Below, piece by piece: positions 1 through 5,220 of a stretch of 7,601 nucleotides of DNA. Source of the DNA: Bacteroidales bacterium. Its GTDB lineage: Bacteria > Bacteroidota > Bacteroidia > Bacteroidales > Bacteroidaceae. How positions within the stretch are numbered: position 1 is the stretch's first letter; each line of letters starts with the position of its first letter. The notes under the pieces were generated by a model. That model was not told the origin of the DNA. It saw only the letters and a list, made by a program, of their open reading frames with translations, and searched no databases. The translations under genes were made by a program, and so were the position numbers. The stretch spans positions 1 through 7,601 of the forward strand of contig SFCY01000112.1 in assembly GCA_004558865.1 (NCBI GenBank), given 5' to 3'.

Positions 1-20
1 CACCCGCGTAAACGTGGGTG
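1..20. repeat. Perfect 8-bp hairpin at the window edge
   Basis: Positions 1-8 (CACCCGCG) pair with 13-20 (CGTGGGTG) around a TAAA loop, with one G-U wobble. No T-tract follows on the plus strand, and the sequence following it on the minus strand lies outside the window, so a leftward terminator or attenuator cannot be tested. It lies downstream of the leftward promoter-like site at 111-141, so it would be in that transcript's leader or early coding region. Confidence 0.4.
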
Positions 21-110
21 TGGGATGTTATGTGCCATTTTAAGAAATACTTGACCAAAGTCCTTTGTTTTAGTTACTCCTTACCCGGAAATCTATTAGG
101 TTTTATAGAG

Positions 111-141
111 GAAAGATAGCGAAAAAAACGGTTTTGGCAAA
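111..141 (-). promoter_or_regulatory. Leftward Bacteroidota-type promoter
   Basis: On the minus strand TTTG (141-138) is followed after 19 bases by TATCTTTC (118-111). This matches the Bacteroidota sigma pattern TTTG-N19-21-TAnnTTTG at all but the last base of the -7 box. Transcription would start near 105 and run off the left edge. It lies beyond the cdsA terminator, which fits a new transcription unit starting here. Confidence 0.45.
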
Positions 142-299
142 GGATTGGGGCAGGAATAAGCGGGAAGCGGTGCTTGCGCCTCTCATTCTTTGCAGCGTGA
201 AATCTTGTGGTGGCAAGCTTTCGTGGCAGCTGCTACGATATTACGTGCGCTTGCTCCGCAACATGGGTGGGCGGCCGGAGCCATGCGTCTTTCGGCTGT

Positions 300-344
300 A
301 AAAGCAAACGGCGTGCGGCCCGAGTGGGGTTGCACGCCGTTTGC
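300..344 (-). terminator. Rho-independent terminator of the rsfS-ftsH-cdsA unit
   Basis: A perfect 13-bp inverted repeat (304-316 with 332-344, core AAACGGCGTGC) continues inward through two G-U pairs and three C-G pairs to a 5-base loop. On the minus strand the stem is followed at once by TTTT (303-300). It starts 43 bases after the cdsA stop codon, in the right orientation and place to end the operon. Confidence 0.85.
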
Positions 345-386
345 CTGATGCCGGCGAAGCGTCTTGGGGGATGGCCTCCGCCGCTG

Positions 387-1241
387 TCAGAGCAGCTGGA
401 GGGTGTAGATGTAGACCACCGCTGCGGGTATGGCCATGAGCGACGAGTCGAAGCGGTCGAGCATGCCGCCGTGGCCGGGCAGGATGTTGCCGCTGTCCTT
501 GATGCCGAGGGTGCGCTTGAAGAGGCTCTCCACAAGGTCGCCCAATGTGCCGAAGACCACCACCACCAGTCCCAGTCCCATCCACATGAGGATGTTGAGG
601 GGATGGCTCTGTCCCAGCCACCAGCCCACCGCACCTGCCACGATGAGCACCAACAGTCCGCCGCCGATGCTTCCCTCCCAGGTCTTGCCCGGGGAGATGC
701 GCGGAAACAGCTTGTGGCGGCCGAAGAGCGAGCCGGCGCAGTAGGCGCCCGAGTCGTTGACCCAGAGGAAGACAAACACCATCAGGGGCACCATCATGTC
801 GTAGTGGACCAGTCCGTCGGGCTGCACGTCGAAGGCCAGCACGCTGGCCATGGAGAGCGGCAGGGCGATGTACATCTGCGAGAGCATGGTGTAGGCCCAG
901 TCGTGGATGGGGTTCTCGTTCTTCAGATACAGCTCGCTCGCGAAGAGGTAGATGATGGTGAGCAGGTAAGGCACGAAGACCACGAAGTTGGCCACGATGC
1001 CGCTTCGGATGGCGGCCACGGCGAGGAAGAGATACACGCCCGCCACGGTGGCGATGAAGCGGTTGACCGTGACGCCTCCCGCCTCGTTGACCAGTCCGCA
1101 AAACTCCCAGATGGTCATGCCCGTGATGAGCGCGAAGAGGAAGAGCATGGCCTCGGGGCGCAGGAATCCGCACACCATGATGGCCACGAAGAGCGCGCCC
1201 GTGATGGTGCGTGTGATGAGGTTCTTCTGTTTCTCCGTCAT
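387..1241 (-). CDS. cdsA: Phosphatidate cytidylyltransferase (CDP-diglyceride synthase)
   Basis: This 284-residue protein should make CDP-diacylglycerol from CTP and phosphatidic acid in the inner membrane, the branch point for all phospholipids. It is strongly hydrophobic, with a series of predicted membrane segments from about residue 12 onward. The C-terminal CdsA signature is complete at residues 239-265: S-L-F-K-R, then K248-D249, then H257-G-G and D262-R-F-D265, which supply catalytic and metal-binding positions in the family. Length is normal for CdsA. The ATG at 1241 was chosen because it overlaps the ftsH stop as ATGA, gives the usual basic N-terminus (MTEKQKN) and has a purine-rich AGAAGAGGG stretch just upstream. 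The frame stays open further into ftsH, but those residues are out-of-frame ftsH sequence. It is probably translationally coupled to ftsH and is the last gene before the terminator at 300-344. Confidence 0.95.
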   Translation of the reverse strand: MTEKQKNLITRTITGALFVAIMVCGFLRPEAMLFLFALITGMTIWEFCGLVNEAGGVTVNRFIATVAGVYLFLAVAAIRSGIVANFVVFVPYLLTIIYLFASELYLKNENPIHDWAYTMLSQMYIALPLSMASVLAFDVQPDGLVHYDMMVPLMVFVFLWVNDSGAYCAGSLFGRHKLFPRISPGKTWEGSIGGGLLVLIVAGAVGWWLGQSHPLNILMWMGLGLVVVVFGTLGDLVESLFKRTLGIKDSGNILPGHGGMLDRFDSSLMAIPAAVVYIYTLQLL

Positions 1242-3322
1242 GCCCTCTTCTCCTCTCCGCCGTCGGTTTCTTGGCTGTCGTCGCCCTGCGCGCCCTTCTT
1301 CTGCTGCTCGGCCACGCGCCTCTGGTGCTCGGCCTCGGCCTGCCTCACGGCCTCGGGCATGTCGTCGAGGGTGGGCGCGCTCTTCTCGTTGGCCTCGATG
1401 ATTTCCTCCGAGCGGCTCTTCCAGGGGCGTTTGCCGAATATCTTCTCCACGTCCTCGGCGTAGATCACCTCCTTTTGGAAGAGCAGGTCGGCGAGCTGCC
1501 TGTGCCCCTCCTTGTGTTGGGTGAGAATCTGCTTGGCGCGGTCGTATTGCTCGTTGATCATCTTCAGCACCTCGTCGTCCATGATCTTGGCCGTGGTCTC
1601 GCTGTAGGGACGAGTGAACTGATATTCCTGGTTGTTGTAGTAGCAGATGTTGGGCAGCCTGTCGCTCATGCCCGCGTAGGCCACCATGCCGTAGGCGCTC
1701 TTGGTGGCGCGCTCCAGGTCGTTCATGGCTCCCGTGGAGATATGGTGTATGAAGAGGTCCTCGGCCGCGCGCCCGCCGAGCAGCGAGCACATCTCGTCGA
1801 GCATCTCCTCCTTGGTGGTGATGACGCGCTCCTCGGGCAGGTACCAGGCAGCGCCGAGTGCCTGTCCGCGTGGCACGATGGTGACCTTCACCAACGGGTT
1901 GGCATGCTCGCAGAACCAGCTGATGGTGGCGTGCCCGGCCTCGTGGATGGCGATGCTGCGCTTCTCCTCGGCCGTCATCACCTTGGTCTTCTTCTCCAGT
2001 CCGCCGATGATGCGGTCCACGGCGTCGAGGAAGTTCTGCTTCTCCACGTCCTTTTGGTTGTGGCGTGCGGCGATGAGCGCGGCCTCGTTGCACACGTTGG
2101 CGATGTCGGCTCCCGAGAATCCGGGAGTCTGCCGCGCCAGGAAGTCGATGTCGAGGTCGGCGGCTGTCTTGAGCGGCTTGAGGTGAACCTTGAAGATGGC
2201 CTTGCGCTCGGCCAGATCGGGCAGGTCCACATGAATCTGGCGGTCGAAGCGTCCCGCGCGGAGCAGGGCCTTGTCGAGCATGTCGGCGCGGTTGGTGGCC
2301 GCCATGACGATGACGCCCGAGTTGGAGCCGAAGCCGTCCATTTCGGTGAGCAGTGCGTTGAGCGTGTTCTCGCGCTCGTCGTTGCCGCCCATGGAGGGGT
2401 TCTTGCTGCGTGCGCGCCCCACGGCGTCAATCTCGTCGATGAAGATGATGCATGGTGCTTTCTCCTTGGCCTGTCGGAAGACGTCGCGCACACGGCTGGC
2501 GCCCACGCCGACAAACATCTCCACGAAGTCGGAGCCGCTCATGGAGAAGAAGGGTACGCCCGCCTCGCCGGCCACGGCCTTGGCCAGGAGGGTCTTTCCC
2601 GTTCCCGGAGGGCCTATGAGCAGGGCGCCCTTGGGAATCTTTCCGCCCAAGTCGGTGTAGCGCTTGGGGTTCTTGAGGAAGTCCACAATCTCCTGCACTT
2701 CCTGCTTGGCTCCCTCCTGTCCGGCCACGTCCTTGAAGGTGATGCCCATCTCGTTGCCTTTCTCATAGAGCTTGGCCTTGCTCTTGCCCACGTTGAACAT
2801 GCCGCTTCCGCCACCGCCACCGCCGACGCGGCCCATGAGGTACCACATCAGTCCGAGCAGGAAGATGAAGGGTATGAGCTGTATGATGAGGTTCAGGAAG
2901 CCGTTGCCCTTGTTGTTCTCATAGCTGAACTCGCTGATCTTTCCAGCCTTTTGCTGCTGGGCGACGAATTTCTCAAGCTCGTCCACGCTTCCAAATTCCA
3001 CTTTCACGTAGGGGTTGCTCCCCACCTGCTGGGCCGACCTGTGGAAGACGTCGCGCACGTTCTGCTCTTTCACATACATTTTGAGCGTGTTGTCGTCCTT
3101 GTTGATGACCACGCTCTTTGCCCATCCTCGCTCCACGTAGGCCTGGAAGTCGGAGTAGCGGGCCGTGGCGGCGCCTCCCGCACTGCTCATGAGCGAGTTG
3201 CCGCCGCCCGTGAAGAAGAGGATGGCCAAAGTGACGATAATGAGTCCGTAGAGCCAGTTCATGTTGAACCGTGGCATTTTAGGCTGATTGTTGTCGCCTT
3301 GGGGATTTTTGTTGTTGTTCAT
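1238..3322 (-). CDS. ftsH: ATP-dependent zinc metalloprotease FtsH
   Basis: A 694-residue membrane-anchored AAA+ protease that in the family forms hexamers and degrades misfolded membrane proteins and selected soluble regulators. In order: a first membrane helix near residues 22-38, a periplasmic domain, a second helix near 141-163, a glycine-rich linker (167-174), Walker A GPPGTGKT (237-244), pore motif FVGVG (270-274), Walker B IIFIDEID (292-299), the second region of homology ending in arginines 358 and 361, and the M41 peptidase domain with HEAGH (460-464) and a likely third zinc ligand, D535 in GAMND. The arginine-finger segment reads LLRAGRFDR rather than the commoner LLRPGRFDR, without loss of the arginines. 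About 60 C-terminal residues are highly charged and Gln/Glu-rich, making it somewhat longer than the E. coli protein. No Shine-Dalgarno is visible. It follows rsfS after 135 bases with no clear promoter of its own and overlaps cdsA by four bases. Confidence 0.97.
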   Translation of the reverse strand: MNNNKNPQGDNNQPKMPRFNMNWLYGLIIVTLAILFFTGGGNSLMSSAGGAATARYSDFQAYVERGWAKSVVINKDDNTLKMYVKEQNVRDVFHRSAQQVGSNPYVKVEFGSVDELEKFVAQQQKAGKISEFSYENNKGNGFLNLIIQLIPFIFLLGLMWYLMGRVGGGGGGSGMFNVGKSKAKLYEKGNEMGITFKDVAGQEGAKQEVQEIVDFLKNPKRYTDLGGKIPKGALLIGPPGTGKTLLAKAVAGEAGVPFFSMSGSDFVEMFVGVGASRVRDVFRQAKEKAPCIIFIDEIDAVGRARSKNPSMGGNDERENTLNALLTEMDGFGSNSGVIVMAATNRADMLDKALLRAGRFDRQIHVDLPDLAERKAIFKVHLKPLKTAADLDIDFLARQTPGFSGADIANVCNEAALIAARHNQKDVEKQNFLDAVDRIIGGLEKKTKVMTAEEKRSIAIHEAGHATISWFCEHANPLVKVTIVPRGQALGAAWYLPEERVITTKEEMLDEMCSLLGGRAAEDLFIHHISTGAMNDLERATKSAYGMVAYAGMSDRLPNICYYNNQEYQFTRPYSETTAKIMDDEVLKMINEQYDRAKQILTQHKEGHRQLADLLFQKEVIYAEDVEKIFGKRPWKSRSEEIIEANEKSAPTLDDMPEAVRQAEAEHQRRVAEQQKKGAQGDDSQETDGGEEKRA

Positions 3323-3327
3323 CTTTC

Positions 3328-3339
3328 AGATTGCAATCT
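3328..3339. repeat. 12-bp perfect palindrome just upstream of ftsH
   Basis: AGATTGCAATCT is a perfect palindrome ending five bases from the ftsH start codon, where a ribosome or a repressor would bind. A 12-bp palindrome is expected by chance about once or twice in a window this size, so function is only a possibility. Confidence 0.2.
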
Positions 3340-3395
3340 TAGTAAAAGGGGTAAATATTTTAGTGTCGCTGTGTGCCGCCGGCCTTTTCCCGTCC

Positions 3396-3430
3396 GGGAG
3401 AGGATGGGGGAGGGGGCGGCTGTCTGTGGG
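3396..3430 (+). other. G-run cluster in the rsfS-ftsH gap
   Basis: Four runs of at least three guanines (3396-3398, 3406-3410, 3412-3416 and 3428-3430) have gaps of 7, 1 and 11 bases on the plus strand. This loosely fits a G-quadruplex pattern, with one long loop. Because rsfS and ftsH are read from the minus strand, the G-rich strand is their template and the mRNA is C-rich. The other bases of the 135-base gap contain no ORF or recognisable promoter. Confidence 0.3.
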
Positions 3431-3457
3431 AAAGGATATCAAAAAGTGTGCCGTGTG

Positions 3458-3814
3458 TCAGTCCAAGTTGGGGATGTGTGTCAACGTGGCATCCGTCCAA
3501 AGGCTCTCAAGGTCGTAGAAGTGCCTTGTCTCGGGCAGGAACACATGCACGAGCACGTCCACATAGTCGATGGCCACCCACTGGTCGGTGCCCAGTCCCA
3601 CCACGCTGGTCGGCTTCTCGCCGGCCTGTCGGCACTTGTCGCCCACCGACTCGGCGATGGCCTCCACCTGCGTGGGCGACTGGCCTTGGCAGATGACGAA
3701 ATATTGGGCGATGGCTCCGTCGATGTTCCTGAGGTCGCAGATGACGATGTCCTGTCCTTTCTTTTCCTGAATCCCCTCTGTGATGGTTTTCACTAAATTC
3801 GTTGTTGATGTCAT
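3458..3814 (-). CDS. rsfS: Ribosomal silencing factor RsfS (YbeB/Iojap family)
   Basis: A 118-residue RsfS protein. The family binds ribosomal protein uL14 on the large subunit and blocks joining with the small subunit, lowering translation in stationary phase or starvation. Family features are present along the whole length: the N-terminal helix, the strand with QDIVICDLRN (21-30), the segment around AQYFVICQGQS (36-46), GLGTDQWVAIDYVDVLVHVF (73-92), and the C-terminal F/R-FYDLESLW block (97-106). Length is typical. The ATG at 3814 is the first in frame and has no Shine-Dalgarno, like its neighbours. It is the first gene of the leftward unit, with a -7 box at 3897-3890 and a leader of about 70 bases. 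Placement before ftsH and cdsA fits an order that I recall from Bacteroidota genomes. Confidence 0.95.
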   Translation of the reverse strand: MTSTTNLVKTITEGIQEKKGQDIVICDLRNIDGAIAQYFVICQGQSPTQVEAIAESVGDKCRQAGEKPTSVVGLGTDQWVAIDYVDVLVHVFLPETRHFYDLESLWTDATLTHIPNLD

Positions 3815-3867
3815 TCAGTTGATGTTATGTTTATATCTGTTGTAACTGTTGCAAAATTGTTGTCGCA

Positions 3868-3881
3868 CATTATATATAATG
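3868..3881. repeat. 14-bp AT-rich palindrome at the start of the rsfS leader
   Basis: CATTATATATAATG is a perfect palindrome. It begins nine bases downstream of the rsfS -7 box, so it would lie within the first ~20 transcribed bases. That is a position where an operator or a 5'-end structure could act. Its low complexity makes chance occurrence quite possible. Confidence 0.3.
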
Positions 3882-3889
3882 CTGACTTG

Positions 3890-3918
3890 CAAAGTTAGTG
3901 CAATTAATCCATACCAAG
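3890..3918 (-). promoter_or_regulatory. Promoter for rsfS-ftsH-cdsA
   Basis: TAACTTTG (3897-3890 on the minus strand) is a perfect Bacteroidota -7 box. The only -33 candidate is CTTG at 3918-3915, separated by 17 bases, slightly shorter than the usual 19-21, so the -33 assignment is weak. Start of transcription is expected near 3884. No other such box is seen on this strand in the rsfS-ftsH gap, so all three genes probably depend on it. Confidence 0.6.
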
Positions 3919-3978
3919 TGCTTGGAGGCCGATTTTTTGGAAAAAATTAAGGTTTTGATAAAAAAAGTCGGGAAAAGT

Positions 3979-4010
3979 TTTGGCGGTTGGCAAAAAAAGT
4001 AGTACCTTTG
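3979..4010 (+). promoter_or_regulatory. Promoter for the tRNA-Gln gene
   Basis: TTTG (3979-3982), then 20 bases, then TACCTTTG (4003-4010) match the Bacteroidota consensus exactly in both boxes and spacing. Transcription should start near 4016, leaving a leader of about 40 bases before the tRNA. The DNA upstream (about 3930-3980) has several A/T tracts and separates this promoter from the divergent rsfS promoter. Confidence 0.8.
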
Positions 4011-4054
4011 CACTCGTAAAAACAAGATGACCCCAACGGATGGGGGGCTGACAT

Positions 4055-4125
4055 TGGGATATGGTGTAATGGTAACACAACAGATTCTGGTCCTGTTTTT
4101 CCTGGTTCGAATCCGGGTATCCCAA
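4055..4125 (+). tRNA. tRNA-Gln, anticodon CTG
   Basis: The 71 bases fold as a cloverleaf. The 7-bp acceptor stem TGGGATA/TATCCCA includes the U1-A72 pair usual in tRNA-Gln. The D-stem is GTG/CAC. The anticodon stem has loop TTCTGGT, with anticodon CTG at 4087-4089. The variable loop has 4 bases. The T-stem CCTGG/CCGGG contains one G-U pair, and the T-loop is TTCGAAT. The discriminator is A, and CCA is not encoded (the next bases are CAA). The pair closing the anticodon loop is an A-C mismatch (4084 with 4092). The tRNA reads CAG codons. It stands alone between its own promoter and terminator. Confidence 0.95.
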
Positions 4126-4130
4126 CAAAG

Positions 4131-4156
4131 AAGGTTGCCGAGTGGCAACCTTTTTT
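4131..4156 (+). terminator. Intrinsic terminator of tRNA-Gln
   Basis: AAGGTTGCC (4131-4139) and GGCAACCTT (4144-4152) form a perfect 9-bp stem with a GAGT loop. Four more T residues follow (4153-4156). It begins five bases after the mature tRNA end. Confidence 0.92.
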
Positions 4157-4435
4157 AAATTCATAAGTTCACAATTCATAATTGTCGTTCGCGCTGCGTG
4201 CGTATGTGCGCTTTGTGTTCTCCTCCCTTCGCAGGGTTTGGGCTTCTCTCTTTTTGTTGAAACTTTCAATTTGGGCTTTCATGGTGTGTATTGGCGCAGG
4301 ACATACGTTTCCGAATACCTTTCGCTCTCCCAGCGTTACCGCCGTATGCCAGGCTACATCTTGGCAGGAGTGAAGTACACGCTTTGAAAAAGCAATTATT
4401 GTACATAAACAGGATGAAATGTGGAAAAATTGGTG
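4157..4435. other. AT-richer gap between tRNA and the DUF2007-like gene
   Basis: No gene can be supported in this stretch. It starts with a direct repeat AATTCATAA at 4158-4166 and 4173-4181; the second copy lies in an inverted repeat ACAATT-CAT-AATTGT (4171-4185). A minus-strand frame here ends in Asn-Asp-Asn-Tyr-Glu-Leu, encoded by this repeat. From memory, similar TTCATAATT-type extragenic repeats are common in Prevotella and relatives; this was not searched. The remaining sequence looks like unconstrained intergenic DNA or a decayed gene. Confidence 0.4.
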
Positions 4436-4443
4436 TATCTTTG
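4436..4443 (+). promoter_or_regulatory. -7 promoter box of the 4506-5027 gene
   Basis: TATCTTTG is a perfect TAnnTTTG box 62 bases before the start codon. No TTTG element lies 19-21 bases upstream, so only half of the promoter is supported. Transcription would begin near 4449. Confidence 0.55.
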
Positions 4444-4505
4444 TGCAGTGGTATGCTTTTGCCACGTGTTCTCTCTGATCAACCAATCTATAACCAAGAC
4501 GGACT

Positions 4506-5027
4506 ATGATTAATATGAAAGACGAGGAAATCATTACTTTGACAAAGTGCGACAATACAATTGTTGCCGATGAGATTGTTGCGAAGTTGGCGGACAAAGG
4601 TATCATCGCTTCGCTTCACGACGAACTCAACGACCCTGCGTATGGAGCTTATGGACCTAACCCTGGTATCGCGGTGAGGGTGTTCAAGAAAGACTATGAG
4701 CAAAGTCAACATATTCTTAAGGGAATAAGTGATTCACGCTCGGAGCTGCTGCCTTTTTGTCCCCATTGTGGTAGTGAGAAAATCAGAGTCTTGGAGAAGA
4801 GTGTGCGCAAGAGACCAATACTTGCGATTCTACTTGGCATTGTCATGATAATTCTTGGAAGCAGTGGCTTGGTGCTTCCTATTTTTCTGGAGTCTCTTGG
4901 GTCTATGAGAGTATATGCCCTCATCATCTCTCCCTTCGTATTGTTGGGAGGTGTGCTATTGGTTCTGCCCCAAGGAAGCCACCAGTACTATCTATGCACA
5001 GAATGTGGTAAGAAGTTTAAGAAATAA
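4506..5027 (+). CDS. DUF2007-like membrane protein with split zinc ribbon
   Basis: This 173-residue protein has no certain function. Residues 8-75 resemble the DUF2007 'putative signal-transducing' fold: a strand, a helix carrying AdeIvakLadkGIia, a Gly/Pro-rich loop and the strand IAVRVFKKDYEQSQHIL. CPHC (85-88) follows, then a basic stretch (KSVRKRP), two hydrophobic helices near 105-127 and 136-156, and CTEC (164-167) close to the basic C-terminus. The basic stretch before the first helix suggests that both ends are cytoplasmic, so the two Cys pairs could bind one zinc ion at the membrane face. ATG at 4506 is the first start; an ATG three codons later (4515) is equally possible. No Shine-Dalgarno is visible. 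Base composition is visibly more AT-rich than in neighbouring genes, which could mean different ancestry. It appears to be a single-gene unit converging on ahpF. Confidence 0.85.
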   Translation: MINMKDEEIITLTKCDNTIVADEIVAKLADKGIIASLHDELNDPAYGAYGPNPGIAVRVFKKDYEQSQHILKGISDSRSELLPFCPHCGSEKIRVLEKSVRKRPILAILLGIVMIILGSSGLVLPIFLESLGSMRVYALIISPFVLLGGVLLVLPQGSHQYYLCTECGKKFKK

Positions 5028-5104
5028 CGATGTGGCCTCCATGTTATGAAGATGTTAAAGTTTGAACTACTCTTTCAAAATGAGGCTTGTGCCGCGGTAG
5101 CCCC

Positions 5105-5174
5105 GAAGAGAGACGGCCTTTCTCACACCCCACGGCAAGTGCAGCTGGGGATATGAGAAAGGCCGTCTCTCTTC
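5105..5174. repeat. Long hairpin between convergent genes (perfect 21-bp arms)
   Basis: Positions 5105-5125 and 5154-5174 are perfect reverse complements over 21 bases (core GAGACGGCCTTTCTC). The 28-base spacer contains CCCCA (5128-5132) and TGGGG (5146-5150), which can extend the structure. The element sits between the stop codons of the rightward gene (5027) and ahpF (5214). There is no T-tract on either side, so it is not a classical intrinsic terminator, but its position suggests a bidirectional 3'-end or transcription-blocking structure. No flanking target duplication was seen. Confidence 0.7.
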
Positions 5175-5184
5175 AAGGCCATTG

Positions 5185-5220
5185 CGGATGATGGTTGCAG
5201 ACACCCGTGGCAATCATCCG
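5185..5220 (-). repeat. Hairpin overlapping the ahpF stop codon
   Basis: CGGATGA (5185-5191) pairs with TCATCCG (5214-5220), and TTGC (5195-5198) with GCAA (5210-5213), leaving a 3-base bulge and an 11-base loop. The right arm includes the ahpF stop codon. In the ahpF transcript it would immediately precede the larger hairpin at 5105-5174. It may protect the mRNA 3' end, but that is inferred. Confidence 0.4.

Larger units (their letters stand above)
1..386. other. Stretch without a complete gene, left of cdsA
   Basis: No convincing protein-coding region covers these 386 bases. They contain the cdsA terminator (300-344), a leftward Bacteroidota-type promoter (111-141) and a terminal hairpin (1-20). 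A minus-strand ATG at 38-36 opens a frame that stays open to the left edge for 12 codons (MAHNIPHPRLRG). It could be the start of a gene outside the window, but it is too short to identify. The open frames crossing this stretch from the cdsA side are antisense or off-frame and resemble no family. Confidence 0.6.

Noticed and set aside
207..1463. Plus-strand open frame antisense to cdsA and the ftsH 3' end
   Set aside because: His/Glu/Asp-rich translation is typical of an antisense shadow, and it crosses the cdsA terminator and the ftsH-cdsA junction.
1242..2093. In-frame upstream extension of cdsA
   Set aside because: The extra residues are a low-complexity Arg/His-rich shadow of ftsH; the ATG at 1241 gives the normal family N-terminus and length.
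1271..3796. Long plus-strand open frame antisense to ftsH and rsfS
   Set aside because: It mirrors ftsH codons, is rich in His, Val, Leu, Gly and Ala as expected for the antisense of a GC-biased gene, resembles no family and lacks a promoter; ftsH on the other strand is unambiguous.
4031..4045. CCCC/GGGG hairpin in the tRNA leader
   Set aside because: Only four pairs with a 7-base loop; too weak and too likely by chance to call a regulatory structure.
4169..4606. Minus-strand open frame of 145 codons between the tRNA and the DUF2007-like gene
   Set aside because: It overlaps the start of the rightward gene, has no recognisable domain or promoter, and its end is encoded by the AATTCATAA repeat.
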